From the NCBI GenBank assembly GCA_004794785.1, contig SJOL01007550.1, positions 141,068 through 205,067 on the forward strand: 64,000 bases of DNA, written 5' to 3'. Positions 11,691 through 22,405 of the stretch are shown here, in pieces. This DNA is from Opisthorchis felineus. Its lineage: Eukaryota; Platyhelminthes; Trematoda; Opisthorchiida; Opisthorchiidae. How positions within the stretch are numbered: the first letter of the stretch is position 1; each line of letters starts with the position of its first letter. The translations under genes were made by a program, and so were the position numbers. The notes beneath the pieces are model-generated. The model ran no database searches. It worked only from the letters and a program-made list of their open reading frames with translations, and was not told the origin of the DNA.

Positions 11691-11941
11691 ACGAAAATCT
11701 ACCAGTGGCACCCGCGGTGAATCATCAACTGAAGCACCTTGAAATGGAACATTAGGGAACCAAACCCGATCGGAACTAATTTGGAGGTCCCCCAACCCAT
11801 CAACGCGAGATTTTGACAACCGCACTAACCGACCAGGGCCGTTAATTGACACTCAACACTGATCTAGTGCACTGATATGAAGATGTCTTACTGATTAATT
11901 CTCCCTCTGCCTTATAACCTGGCCAATTTGGTGACCTGCTC

Positions 11942-11988
11942 ACTTGGCCTGATGAAGCTTTTGTGTCAAAAGCGAAAAGTTGCCCAGT
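11942..11988 (+). ncRNA. Hammerhead ribozyme, family E (PLE-2 associated)
   Basis: CUGAUGA is at 11949-11955 and GAAAA at 11974-11978. Stem II is a perfect six-pair helix GCUUUU/AAAAGC with loop GUGUC, after one unpaired A. Stem III is minimal, with GUU as the cleavage triplet. Stem I pairs ACUUGGC with GCCCAGU (six of seven). It lies in the 3' region of PLE-2, where HHRs are known in PLE terminal repeats. The A in place of C after GAAA may weaken stem III. Confidence 0.75.
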
Positions 11989-11999
11989 TAAGAAACTGC

Positions 12000-13515
12000 C
12001 ACCGATTTTTTACCATGCCCTTCTGAAACTACCAATTTGGTTGTGACTATAAAACAACCAAGAGCCTGGTGGGGTTTACAAGATTCACAATTTACGAGAT
12101 TCACAATGTCCCTGTTGCTAAGTACTAAACGTTCCAGGTATATTGAGTGGTACGCAAACCAAAGGAGGCTGAAGTCATTGTAGAACAAGAACTAACTGAC
12201 GAATGCAGTACCAGTCACGTGACAGTACAGTACGTGACTACACACAACTCAAACGGCGAGGAACCCGTCTACAAAACGCCATGGATTTCGTGACTGCGTA
12301 CTGAAAACCTGCAGAAAAACCATGGTAGACAATGTCAGTGCCGATATAGATGTCAACACAGCTGCAGTTGCACTCCTGTAGACATGTAATGATGATCATT
12401 CAACTTCTGAGAGCCATTCCGAAGCATAGCCGTTCAGGCTGTCGAGACTTGACATGCGTGGCTTTTTAAGTGGGATTCAAAGTGAACTGAAGGACCTGGA
12501 GATATCCTGGACTCTTTGGTGGTCAGTTTAGATTGAGGGTTTGGCTTGCTAAGTAAAATAATGGACGTTTCTGGGTAGCTATTGGCTAACTAAGTTCTTG
12601 TCAACAGATCTTCCTCCGGTAGTTGGTCGGTTGTAAAGAAAAGTCTAGCTTGGTGGAACGTCATTCTGACAACACCCGTCTGCATGCCATCATAGGAGAG
12701 CTACTGAAATGAAGATGCCGATCACTGCACGTAGCTCTATGATGAACAGTACCTTGCATACACCCATCCGGACCTCGGGTAATTGGTACAAACTGTCATT
12801 TGTCCCATTCCCTCAGACTACAGACATATTGGGGTTATCGAAAGAAATAAACTGAAATGCTGATTAGAAGTGAACTTCAAAAGGATATTGACGTAGCGGT
12901 TGTACGGTGGTGCACTAGAAACAATACGGCACACCGGGATTGCCAATATGTAACGAAATTAGATCATTGAACATGTAGAAATACCCACGAAGATATAATT
13001 TGTAGCGACAAGATTTCGTAACGTGCTGTATTTCGTAAGGTAACGTGGACTCGTTCGCATTTCAGTAGCTTTCTTCTGAAGGACTACCGAAGAGACATAT
13101 TCATAACACTGTTCCACTCATCTGTACTCGTGACATGCCACTGAATGATGTATTGAAGAGGACTCCGTTAGACAATGGCTACCCAGTAAAGAGCATTCTC
13201 ATGTCCTGCACAAAGAACGCAACACGGCGAGCATAGACCGGTTAGTACCGGATCACAGTGAAACTGAAAAACACACGAACATGATATCCGGATAGTGGAT
13301 CGCGAGGGAAGTCAGTCGGCGCGTTAGATCAGTCTTTGACCACACCCGCCTGGGCCCACTCTGTGGGTAACGGAGGTGCGCGGAGAAAGGGAAGTTTGAA
13401 CAGGTATAAACCTGAATTAGCCAAAATGAAAACAAAGCAGTCGTTACTGTGGAATGCCACGGTAGGCAAAACCATCCACTGAAGCCGACAGACAGAAGGC
13501 GACTGTGCTACCTGG
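12000..13515. other. No recognisable gene
   Basis: Short frames only. A small tandem duplication (GATTCACAATTTAC, GATTCACAATG) occurs near 12080-12107, and a dyad GTCACGT/ACGTGAC near 12214-12238. I assign no function to either. Confidence 0.35.
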
Positions 13516-13519
13516 AGGA

Positions 13520-13830
13520 GAATGGTGTTATTCACACTCACATCAGTCCTGTCTGAACAGTCGTCCTCCTGTCCTGGCGCAAAAAGAGGAAGCACTGGGC
13601 TCAAGTTTCGCTCTTAGTAGAGCTCATCAGTAGTGGTGGTCGGGCCGGGGTTGGAGCTCCACACATCTGATATGCGAGGGGACTACTCCACCAGCGCAGT
13701 CTGGACGAATCTGAATTTTTACCTCTGAACAAGCAAATATATTCACGCTTGAGTGATGTGATTGGTTGACCCTGACGGCTCGAACGACGATCCAGTGACC
13801 GTCCTGGTTATGTCAATCGATTAGCCCCTG
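13520..13830 (-). mobile_element. Family D element copy 1
   Basis: Shares with 24785-25135 an ordered set of blocks: CACATCA..., ACAGTC.TCCTCCTGT, CAAGTTTCGCTCT, AGAGCTCATCA, then GATGTGATTGGTT and a distal CCGTCCTGG stretch that is an imperfect inverse of the first blocks. The ends are therefore foldback-like. The minus strand carries a compact hammerhead at 13593-13635. The link to a particular PLE is not shown. Confidence 0.65.
13593..13635 (-). ncRNA. Hammerhead ribozyme, family D
   Basis: Minus strand: CACUA, then CUGAUGA (13630-13624), then perfect stem II GCUCU/AGAGC with loop ACUA, then GAAAC (13609-13605). The following segment UUGAGCC matches the palindromic stem III of the second copy (ACUCGAGU) with substitutions. 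Stem I pairs CACUA with CAGUG except the first pair. The U before the cleavage site is C here, so cleavage is probably lost. Confidence 0.75.
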
Positions 13831-13904
13831 TCAGGACTTCTCAGCCAGGTAGCATTACAGACGTTTGAAACATGCTTTAGATAGTTACGCGTGTTAGCTT
13901 AGGT

Positions 13905-14320
13905 AGAAAAGCTGGTCGTTGATCTGTTCCCTGAAGTAGAGAGTTTACCTGCAAACGCTCCATCGCCATCAGCGTGTCGTACGGAAGCGGACTGTGGTGA
14001 TCGTCATTGTCAGTCTAAAATTCTTGGGCTTGTGTTAATTTGCCTACTGCTGGTAGGGGCTGACCTTCAATTACGACAGTTCTACTAGTTGGTCTATCAT
14101 CTTGTGTTTTGACTGGTTGATGACCACGGGACCTTCTCCCTCAGCCTCATCTGTTCTAGTTCGCCGGTTGGCACTCGACCTTGACCTCTGTAGGTGCGAC
14201 GTTGTAGAGTTTTGCGATTTGAGTCCAAAGAGAATCTTGTTTCCTGGTTTGTTAAACCGATAGTCGGCTCTGTGTGAGTATTCCGCTGGTTCTTTGCGCT
14301 TAGTGGTGAGTAGGTTGAAT
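13905..14320 (-). mobile_element. Family C / PLE 5' region remnant
   Basis: On the minus strand it ends with GGAACAGATCAACGACCAGC, a diverged form of the family C arm, preceded by a truncated ribozyme (GCTGATGGCGATGGAGCG near 13960-13975) that has lost stem II. The rest resembles 25340-25740 in composition and short shared words, as expected for the leader of a PLE, but no protein motif is visible. Confidence 0.45.
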
Positions 14321-14325
14321 ATAGC

Positions 14326-14547
14326 TCATTTCAGCGAAATACACTCATTTGCAAAGCAATTTGGCTTTGCGGGAGACTCACCTAGAAACTAGCTGAAGTT
14401 TGGGCTCAAGTAGAACGTAATGTTGACCGGAAACTCGGGGACTACGCATCCCTGTCGATCCCTAAAATAGTGCGAAACCGGTCGTGGGCTGTCGAAGAAT
14501 TTTCAGCAACCTTATGAGTAGTGCATTACGCCTATAGCTTGATTCAA
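14326..14547 (+). mobile_element. Family B retrozyme-like copy
   Basis: The left part resembles the reverse-complement body of family B (AAATACACTCATTTGC, GGGAGACTCACCTAGAA). From about 14400 the plus-strand ribozyme part follows: GGAAACTCGGGGAC, the core, then GGTCGTGGGCTGTCGAAG and CAGCAACCTTATGAGTAGTG. The ribozyme (14446-14489) keeps GAAACCGGUC and the stem I half GUGGGC. The first core reads CUGUCGA and stem II is broken, so it is inactive. Confidence 0.75.
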
Positions 14548-14769
14548 TCTTTTAATCATTTAACCGCCGTGATTCCAGAAGTTCCCTCCCGTGTCTTGTG
14601 CCTCAGCCAATTGAAGTTTCCACGTTTTCTGAATCAGTTTTGTTTGCTTCTTCGTATTCATGTTTGGAGATCAAGGACGGAGAATCATGTCTCCTGATAA
14701 CGGCAAGTGCAGCATGTCCTACGGAGGAGAATTCTGGTAGCTCAGGCAACGTCGGTGGTCGCTGGTTTG

Positions 14770-14935
14770 ATCACTGACTTGAGCAATTTGATTGCAAACG
14801 TTTCATCACCAATCGAGGCACCATCATCAATATACTTTTAGGGAGCGGAGTGGCGATGCGCCAGTAGATGACAATCGGCTCAGCAAACAAACTACAAACC
14901 AACAGGTCCTACGTTGGACAAACCTGGAGGAAATT
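14770..14935 (-). mobile_element. Family C foldback remnant with degenerate ribozyme
   Basis: The minus strand has UUGAUGA (14830-14824) and GAAACGUUUGCAAUC (from 14804), separated by a stem II with mostly wobble pairs. On the right, CGGCTCAGCAAACAAACTACAA resembles the outer family C arm. Confidence 0.5.
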
Positions 14936-15249
14936 TTGTTCGCGATCGTAAGGGGGATACGAGTGAAAAACGATTACGTCATTTGTGTTCCACGGAGCTG
15001 TCATTACAAGCCTGCAAAAAAGCGCCTGACGTCAAAGCGCTAGCGTTCAGTTACATTGAGGACACAAAAGCAGACAACATATGTGCAAAATCAAGCATTA
15101 TGAAGTTTACCCCCGGTGTGTCCGATCGAATTACACAAGGGCTAATCTACCTCATATCAAGCGTTATGAGTATTTTGTGGGCCAAGTACACATGGTTGTT
15201 TTGAAACGTGGATCATTTTGACCAGTTTTTTCAGTTTGATTTGGATGAA

Positions 15250-15400
15250 ATATGGTTTAATATTTTCCCATATATCTCCAACGTTTGGTAGAAGCGGGTT
15301 TAAAACAAAACCCATGCAAGTTGGATGACGTAAAACATTTCGACAAAGAATTCGGCCTTTCGCGATGTTTCGGGTAAACGTGATTTGAGATAGAAGAACT
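15250..15400 (+). repeat. Diverged repeat R, copy 1
   Basis: Resembles 16690-16830 in order and spacing of short blocks (ATATTTTCC, then TTTCG.GA.GTTTCGGGT). Low similarity; function unknown. Confidence 0.4.
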
Positions 15401-15429
15401 CATTAGGTTTGATAGGGTTGTATAGATAT

Positions 15430-15600
15430 TGCGTCACGTTCGCTGAGCTGGACAATTTGTTTACAAGTGTTTCGTCATCAACCGAGGTGACATCACCAGT
15501 GTTTCACCTCACTACGCAATGAGTATTCCACCTAGGTTGATGACGGCACGTTTGCAACCAAATTTCTCAGCTCATCTCAATTCAGCAAACGGAAGAACGA
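15430..15600. mobile_element. Family C foldback with facing ribozyme remnants
   Basis: The left arm (15440-15500) carries a minus-strand module (CUGGUGA, stem II GUCACC/GGUUGAUGAC, GAAACACUU). The right arm (15520-15590) is its diverged inverse (CACCTAGGTTGATGACGGCACG). The loop is about 20 bases. Both ribozymes carry core mutations. A 128-codon plus-strand frame starting at 15519 begins inside this repeat and is not a convincing gene. Confidence 0.6.
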
Positions 15601-15944
15601 CCAGAATTTGTTGGGCTCGTTTCAATTTCACCCTTACACTCGGGTACTCTTCCAATAAGGAATATTCTGCTCACCTGGAGGGTATTTTGGACTTTTGGAT
15701 CCACTGTCCGCGACTGCGCGAAACGTGGTTCGGATGCTCCCCTCATATTCCCGAACAAGCCTCCTTGAATACTTATTTTGAGATGCGGGGTTTGGGACCA
15801 ACATTGTCTTGTCGTCTGTTGCAGTCTGAAGGTATGTCCAGGTCGCTGGTTCGAATCCTGCCCGATAAATCTATCCTCTGGTTTACATTGTGTGTGTTTG
15901 GGTAAGTATTCAACAATTGCAAAGGACTAAATGTGGAAATTCTT

Positions 15945-16060
15945 CAGATGCGCGCTGTTGACTTCTCCAATAGGAGCGAAACAGCTGTACAGTAGTTCTC
16001 GGCGGAGACTGACTTCACTTTCGGGACAAAATTTTCATTGGAATTTGAAATGTTCACGGC
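15945..16060 (+). mobile_element. Family A HHR-SINE, 5'-truncated
   Basis: Begins at the ribozyme (15950-15995) and runs through the conserved downstream part (TTCTCGGCGGAGACTGACTTCACTTTC to about 16050). The tRNA-derived head is missing. The ribozyme has a good stem II (CUCC/GGAG), intact GAAACAGCUGUA and the stem I half CAGU. The first core segment is UUGACUU. Confidence 0.7.
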
Positions 16061-16061
16061 A

Positions 16062-17082
16062 CAAGTTTTGACTACTTGCAAGTAAAGCTTGCTCACCTAT
16101 TATCATTTGGCCACATGGACCAGATTGGGGACTAAACTGTATTGATTAAAGAATTTGTAGGGAGAAGTTTTTCATTGGATTGAATGAGACCTGACCGCAT
16201 ACATGACATGACATTTCGTAAAATGACAAACAGTAGTAAGTCCATTCCCGTTCTAAGCACTTGACGGTACGAAACTACACACCTCTCCCTACGCTGCAGT
16301 GAATGAAAATGGTGTAAAAGGGTCGCCTCATTTTTCACCCGGCACCATATCCTAGACATCGATGAATTATAGGGCTTCGGAAAACATTTCGACCGAAAAA
16401 AAGTTGACCGCCCCGTTCGTGTGGAAGAGGATGTCAGTACGAACAGACGGATGTAGAGAAGCCGCAACAAATGGTAGCGTTCACTCGTTTGAGGCGTGCG
16501 GAACAACTGACCTGTCTGGGAAACTGACGGTATAACACCCACCCAAGATGTGCCTAATAGAATTATGAAAAGGTTATTCCGTCTCGCCTGAAACCTGGGG
16601 TTTTTTGTGAGTGGGTAACGTAGGATTGATTTAACAATTGATCGCTGTTCAGTATATTTTGTGCTATATTCTGGAGTTTGAAGCGAGCAAGATGTGGCTC
16701 AATATTTTCCGACTTGCGCGAAAACTCATGGCATCCTCAAAAGTTGGTCGGAGTACACACAAAAGAAAAATAATTGATATTGCCTTTCGTGACGTTTCGG
16801 GTCAGTTTAGCCACAGACAAAACTTCATCATGCGCGGTCCACGACTGAATACGACCTGATCCGAAACCCCCCCCCCTCCCCGGGGAAAAGTTTCCCCCTC
16901 ATAGAAACACCTTTTAAGTTATGAAATCTGAAACGAACAGCGGCTCGCTACTTATCATAGCCTGAATATAGTTTCAAAAATTCAAAACAGTTTGCTGAAG
17001 TAAATAAGAAATAACCAAGGTAATAATTTTGACTACTTGTAAGTAGTGTCTTTGGCCACAAGACCGAACGGGATCCAGTGCC
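16062..17082 (+). repeat. Direct repeat pair around 16.06-16.13 and 17.02-17.08 kb
   Basis: TTTTGACTACTTGCAAGTA (about 16068) and TTTTGACTACTTGTAAGTA (about 17027) are each followed by TTTGGCCACA and GACC. The copies are about 960 bp apart in the same orientation, with repeat R copy 2 (16690-16830) and a run of ten C (16867-16876) between them. A segmental duplication or unrecognised element ends are possible. Confidence 0.45.
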
Positions 17083-17579
17083 TCAGTAATCAAAACGTGC
17101 ACCTTAATTTCCAAAACAAACATCTCGGAAGTACTCACCTCTTAGGGACTTGTACACTGCAGCCAATATAAAACGATGAAATGTATCAAACTATGATTTT
17201 CTCGTGGTTCTGGTTTGCACAGACCCGAGTGTGCGGTCGGTGGTGAGGGCAACCAAGGCAGACAATTTCAACATGCGTTGCACTAAAATGATCTCCAAAA
17301 CACACGCATGTGTGAGTCTTCTTCATGTCAAAAGTACAAAATTACCTTGACAACCAAAGCATATGTGTCGACCCTCCTCTGGCTTCGAACTTTTGTCAGG
17401 CGGAAATTGACGTGGGAATGCTGTCCGAAACGCATGGGTGGTAGCATATAATCACTTTAGTGCGAAAGCCCACAGTGGAATTATTGGGGTCAAACTGATA
17501 AGGCTTTGTCAGAATGAAAGAGTTGGCCCAAAATGATGACGACCAATAGGCTGTTGTTAAAAATAGCGCACCTGGTGCA

Positions 17580-17832
17580 GCACATTCACTTGAAGCGGGC
17601 CACCATTAACGAGAGATTCAGCTGGATTCAGTTGAGTCTCCCGTCAAAACTAAATTTGTGTGCAAATGAGATTATTTGTCAACATCTGTCGAATTTGGGT
17701 CCAAGCAGAACATTTGGTTCATAGAAACATGTGGGCTGTGCCTACCTACTGAGCCCGAATAGGGTGGGCGAAACCGGTTGTGGCATGCAGAGGAGTTTTC
17801 AGCAACCTTATGAGTAGTGCGTTGCGCCGTGA
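17580..17832 (+). mobile_element. Family B retrozyme-like copy with ribozyme
   Basis: The body (AACGAGAGATTCAGCTGGATTCAG, CAAATGAGATTATTTG, GGGTCCAAGCAGAACAT) precedes the ribozyme at 17740-17784. The start of the next unit follows (GGAGTTTTCAGCAACC, TTATGAGTAGTGCGTTGCG). In the ribozyme, stem I (GCCUAC) and GAAACCGGUU are intact and stem II pairs GCCC/GGGC around a nine-base loop. The first core segment is CUACUGA, so it is likely dead. Confidence 0.75.
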
Positions 17833-18465
17833 GATGTTCACATGTGTCCGAGGGAGCAAGTCGATCATAAATGTCATTATCAAGATGCAAAGACCAGCAA
17901 AGTTTCCAACATTACAGGCGATGGATATGGAACTTACATTCAAATTTCTAATTATATCAGCTCCATTGATGATCATATTTGACACTCCAGCTTGGAAGAA
18001 GTGTGGCCTTCGATTACAGTGAGATCAGATTGCTAACTTCAGCTGGCGAGTAAACTTGTAGACTGAATTTGCATTTTTGGGCGTTATCCAGAATGGCTCA
18101 CTAAGACAATCAGTCCGTCTCGTCGAGATGACGTTGCTGTCATTTGGGGGTTTCTGGGCAAACGGATGGTACTTTTACGGATGTGCTACGATCCATGACC
18201 CGAATTTGCGGTATACGAGGAGTCGACCGCTACCAATGACCACTGTACTCTCCGTCAGTGCATGTACATCAAGGTCGCTAAGTATGGAAAACTATGACGG
18301 TATTCATGTGGATTTAAATTCAGTGTTGAATTACAGAGCACAGGCTGAGATTTCCCTTAACCTACTTTATGGGTAGTGCGTAAACTGCCAGGCTTCGTGT
18401 ACTAAAAACGACTGTCTGGTTATTTTATACTTAAACGTCTACGTTCGAGATGGTTCTCCTGATAG

Positions 18466-18600
18466 AATACACTACTCATAGGGTTGCTGAAAAGGTTGCG
18501 GATAAATAAGATGCGATATCCGGAATATCTTGCGAAATGAACCACGAGGCAGCCTTTTTCGAAGTATATTCAGCTGTGGGTCTATCGCCAACTTCACGTG
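18466..18600. mobile_element. Family B fragment, inverted chimera
   Basis: CTACTCATAGGGTTGCTGAAAAG (18472-18494) is minus-strand unit-start sequence. It is followed at once by plus-strand sequence further into the unit (GCGATATCCGGAATATCTTGC, 18512-18532). Confidence 0.55.
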
Positions 18601-18721
18601 ACAGCAGATTCAATTCAGGTGAAGTGGCACTGAGTACGTGGCACTTCTATCGCCTTGTGCGTTTTTTTTAACATACTCTGTATCCACGCAAAACTGCGAT
18701 AGTTAAAGAGCACCACTCAGT

Positions 18722-18905
18722 TCTCGGCAAATACTCTCATTTACAAACAAATTTGGTTTTGACAGGAGACTCAACTTGATTTAGCTGAATCTCTTGTTTG
18801 TGATGGTTCGCCTACCTGATGAGCCCCAAGATGGGCGAAACCGACCTTGGGATGTCAAAGAGTTTTCAGTGACCGCATGAGTAGTGTGTCACGTCTAGAC
18901 AGCAT
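18722..18905. mobile_element. Family B chimera: minus body joined to plus ribozyme
   Basis: From 18725 to 18806 the body is reversed (ACTCTCATTTACAAAC ... TCTTGTTTGTGATGG). It switches directly to the plus-strand ribozyme at 18810, followed by AAAGAGTTTTCAGTGACC and GAGTAGTGTGTCACGTCTAGAC. Confidence 0.7.
18810..18851 (+). ncRNA. Hammerhead ribozyme, family B
   Basis: Stem I half GCCUAC, CUGAUGA (18816-18822), perfect stem II GCCC/GGGC with loop CAAGAU, and GAAAC (18837-18841). The cleavage segment reads CGACCUUGGGA in place of CGGUCGUGGGC, so the cleavage triplet is mutated although the catalytic core is perfect. Confidence 0.8.
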
Positions 18906-19635
18906 GGCTCAGTGTTTCTTGCCTCGTACATCATTTGGAGCTGGCTTCCCTTCGGTTTCTGATGGAGCTGGGCCGCCCAACTTGAAACCATGACCTATGC
19001 TCGACTAAAATTCCGCGGAGTACGCTAGCATATCCATTGTACAAGGTTGCAAAAGTCTATGTGATACAACAACCGAGCTGGGTCAGTCAACAGAAGACGG
19101 AGAAGTCGACAAACTGGTATCCATACACACTACCTGTACAGTCAAGTGATTCTTGAAGGTTTTGGGGCGTAATGAGCGGAAAACTTTATCCAAAACTTTC
19201 TCAGCGACCTCACGCCAGTTGGTCACTTTGATAGTTTATAAATTCTAGGAATGCTTTCTGCTCAAATTCACCTAAATCCGTTCAGCGAGAACAGGGTTGC
19301 GGTGAAAAGAATGAATGGTCTTCCCAATTTGTCGTAAGTTTTGCCACTTTGACAAATATTCAACATTTTCGAAAAAAAACATTTACAAGTACTATTTTTA
19401 TCACCATTGTTTTGACTGCGGGTGCTATTATGAAAAGCACTTACCAAATGCATGCTTTGAAGTTGTTTTGTGTGAAATTATTTTTGTTCGATTTCAGACG
19501 CAGTGAATTTTTTCTGTCTGACATTCTGCATTCTGAAGCTACCAGTTAGTTTCTCAAAACTGACACTTGAGCGTTTAGGAAGGCAATCCTACTTGCCAAT
19601 CCAGTTTCAAGGAAGAGCCGTTCGTATCGTACCTC
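18906..19635. other. No recognisable gene
   Basis: Short overlapping frames only (61-73 codons). No shared repeat seen. Confidence 0.35.
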
Positions 19636-19639
19636 GTTC

Positions 19640-19825
19640 AGCTGTGACGCCCTTTCGGTGCCTAGCTATCATGACAACGGAAGGGGCACGAAGGCTGGGA
19701 TACTGCCAGGTTGCCCAAGCCTAGAGAGGAGCAGTCGAGATGCTGACGTTGGGTTCGAACCACGGACCTTTCGGTCCGTAAGCTGGCGCCTTAACCACTG
19801 AGCTATCCCCAGCCTTCCAGGAGCT
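19640..19825 (-). mobile_element. SINE S copy 2 (tRNA-derived)
   Basis: On the minus strand: A box GGATAGCTCAGTGGTTAAGG, then a strong hairpin ACGGACC/GGTCCGT with GAAA loop (about 19762-19779), at the position of an anticodon arm. B box GGTTCGAACCC and the conserved body CTAGGCTTGGGCAACCTGGC follow, with a tail containing TAGCTAGGCACCGAAAGGG. This is the least diverged copy and may be nearest to the founding sequence. Confidence 0.85.
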
Positions 19826-19829
19826 AAGG

Positions 19830-21025
19830 AAATTTGAATCTGTATGGTGATGCCCTCCAATCAATAGCTTATTAACCTATAACCATGTGGAAGTGTGAGC
19901 AGCATGAATCCAACTAAATGAGCCGAAGTGATGAGAAAGCACTGATTTTCGATAGATGTGTGACGGTGTTTTTTTAACAAAATACAGGAATGTTGCAGTT
20001 GTATCGAGTAATTTAGGTTCGAAAAGCCTTCCTAGAGAGTCACTTCTGGCACAGGCTTCGGTTGCTCAACTAGTTCAATTTAATAAGCCAGTCAGCTTCT
20101 ATTGTTTCTGTATGAGAGATCATCACATTTGCATTGGAGGGTACGTTGTGAAGACAGCGTTGTCCTTCTCCGAATTTTCGATTGTAACGCAGCGTTTTAA
20201 GATGCATTTCTCTAGTGGCTGTTTTGATACCCCTTACACACGCTGAAGGGTGTGGGTCAAAGACCTATCTTCCGAACCGCAAACTATTCTACCAGTTCTT
20301 GTTCAGAAACGTTGATTGGCGGTACATCATTCGTGAGGTTTTGAAACATTGGTTGTGAAGATGCGTGAAAACATCTGTGTGATTGGCTCTTTAGAGTGCA
20401 AACACTTCAACTCGCACACAGCCGGTTACACTGCAAGCTCGTGTTGTTTAGCTCATTATCGTTTTCGGCGTCGCTTTGCAGTTGTGCAGCGTGTCACGTG
20501 TGTCCACCAGGACGCCCACTTGCATACGTTCAGAACCACAAAAGCATCACCTTTGCTTCATTTGATATGACAATATACGTGGTCCACCTGTCATCAGTGA
20601 TTACATTCTCAACCCTACACCACTCGCGAGTTAATCTGGACCCATACACCACGAAAGGCACAAAGTCATTGGGTTGCATCTACCGGTTGGACTCTTTCAA
20701 CAATCCAAAGTGCCTACTTTCCATCCTCGTTCATTGGGGTCTACCCTTTGCAGCTAGGACGTCGAGAAACTTTACCATCCCTGACTTTGGTCCAATACGG
20801 CCGTAACATATTGTAGCAATATACTGACGACATTACATGTGAAGCAGCAAGTGTTAAACACTGTTCGATAGATATTTTCAGTTTTTTTAGGGCAACTCGA
20901 ATGAACCCTTCCAATGTTCAGCTGTTTCAAACAGACCTTATTGGAATCACCTTATACGCAGCTTCGCGCCAACACTAAACACAGTTTTATACACGTAATT
21001 CATTATAAAGCAGAGACCGATTTGT
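19830..21025. other. No recognisable gene
   Basis: The longest frame is a 136-codon plus-strand stretch at 20396-20806 without a motif I recognise; a 73-codon frame overlaps it in another phase, so neither is convincing. Confidence 0.35.
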
Positions 21026-21028
21026 CTC

Positions 21029-21075
21029 CCCTTAAAGCCAAATTGCTATGCAAATGAGTGTATTTTGCTGACCGA
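21029..21075 (+). mobile_element. Family B short fragment
   Basis: CCAAATTGCTATGCAAATGAG and GTATTTTGCTGA match the body of family B. No ribozyme. Confidence 0.6.
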
Positions 21076-21694
21076 AGTTTTGTCGTCAGAAACAGCAGCA
21101 ACTGCGTCTACTCAATGAGGAGTCGAAAAACATTAATTTCGTTGCTATGAACGACTACGTACATTTTGTGGCGTTTCCAGGTCCTGAAAATAGGTCATTG
21201 CGTGACCCAAACCATAGAATTCCAGGATAGACAGCACCTATATACGAACTTGTCGCAGCTAAGCCAGTCTTTACAGATTACTCGTGAATCTCACAACTAG
21301 AAAACCGCTAGGTAAATTCCAACCTGCATGTTAAGAGTAGGATTACCATTGTCATTTGTGACGACGCCTTCAAATGCTGGCTGCAGTGCTCTCAGATTGG
21401 GACCGAAACGCACCAATCAGGAACATGCTGTGCTGCAAAACTGACGCACGTGAGAGTGCAGTGCGACACAATACAATTTGGAAATCAACCAATCATGTGA
21501 AGTGAACATGCTCATCTAGTGTAGCGACCTATCCGATCTTGGGCGAATACGATACACGCGCTGACCGGTTGATGGGTGAACGACCTCAACCATGCAAGCT
21601 ACTAGTCATCTTTGGACACAAGTTTGGGAAATACTGCATGGCGATTGGTGAACTATGTTCATTTCTAAAGTACACGGGTGCTAACGAGGCACTC

Positions 21695-21890
21695 AATTGA
21701 ATACCATAGATGAGAGATTCAGTTGAGTTTGTCAATAACAACAAAGTGATTTTCAAATGAGTGCCTTTCACCGGTGGTTCCCAGTTTGGTGTTCAGGTGG
21801 AACTCGGGGACTAGGCCTACCTGATGAGCCAGCAGAACAGCGAAACCGGTAGCACGTTGTCGAACTGTTACTAGAAACCTTATATGGAGG
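21695..21890 (+). mobile_element. Family B copy with degenerate ribozyme
   Basis: Body words (GAGAGATTCAGTTGAG, CAAATGAGTGCC, GGAACTCGGGGACTAG) lead into a ribozyme at 21815-21857. It has GCCUAC, a perfect CUGAUGA (21821-21827), GAAAC (21842-21846) and CCGGUA. Stem II (GCCAGCAGAACAGC) keeps only the outer two pairs. Confidence 0.7.
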
Positions 21891-22084
21891 AAAAATGCGG
21901 GTCAATGGTTACGTGGGATTCCCATCAACATTATGAAAGCGATCATGTGTTCAACAGAATACCACTTTGAGTCGCCATATATTTAAGTGAAAGACCAAAA
22001 CACAAAGGTAGGTTCTGATCGGTTATGCACGGCATGTAATCAGCAAATACGGGATAATTTTGCAGAATAATTCACAATACGAGT

Positions 22085-22405
22085 GAGGCTCCCAACTGAG
22101 AAGCCGTCATCCGAGGAACCAGTCAACACGTGACCTAGTGATGTGAATTCCGCAATTTTAGGATGATTGACGGTCTATCCTGTATAACTGCAAGTTGCTC
22201 GCACTGCTGATCTGCCGCTCGTACCGAAAGGTTAAATGTTTAAACTATTAGCCGGAGGTTGCGGACTGGTCTCAAAACTCCCGGGTGTTCCTTTAGATGC
22301 GCATTGATGATGATTCCCAATAAACGTGAAATGGCTGTGGAGTTCTTCTCAGCTTTCCAGCAAAGAGTGGCCTCACATCCAGGCCCAGCCTCAAATGACT
22401 ATTGT
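22085..22405 (+). mobile_element. Family A HHR-SINE copy
   Basis: Head to ribozyme and beyond: AACCAGTCAACACGTGA, CTGCCGCTCGTACCGAAAGGTTAA (A-box region), AACTATTAGCCGGAGG, then the ribozyme at 22299-22345 (AUGAUGA core, UUCCC, GAAAU) and TCTCAGCTTTCCAGC. C3 of the core is A and stem II is largely lost. Confidence 0.75.

Larger units (their letters stand above)
11200..11998 (+). mobile_element. PLE-2 3' region / pLTR with nested insertion
   Basis: This begins just after the PLE-2 endonuclease tail and contains CCAACTAAATTGTC, a block also found near 40090. In the 40-kb copy that block runs directly into CCAACGAAATCTACCAGTGG. Here the two halves are separated by about 390 bases (about 11300-11690) matching element G. 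That is a nested insertion and gives relative ages: PLE-2 first, element G later. The region ends at the family E ribozyme (11942-11988). Confidence 0.6.

Noticed and set aside
15519..15905. 128-codon plus-strand frame as a gene
   Set aside because: It starts inside a family C foldback, and the rest shows no domain.
16132..16542. 136-codon minus-strand frame as a gene
   Set aside because: No motif and no start context or neighbour support. Frames of this length occur by chance here.
20580..20610. Minus-strand CTGATGA near 20.6 kb
   Set aside because: No second core segment and no pairing arms.
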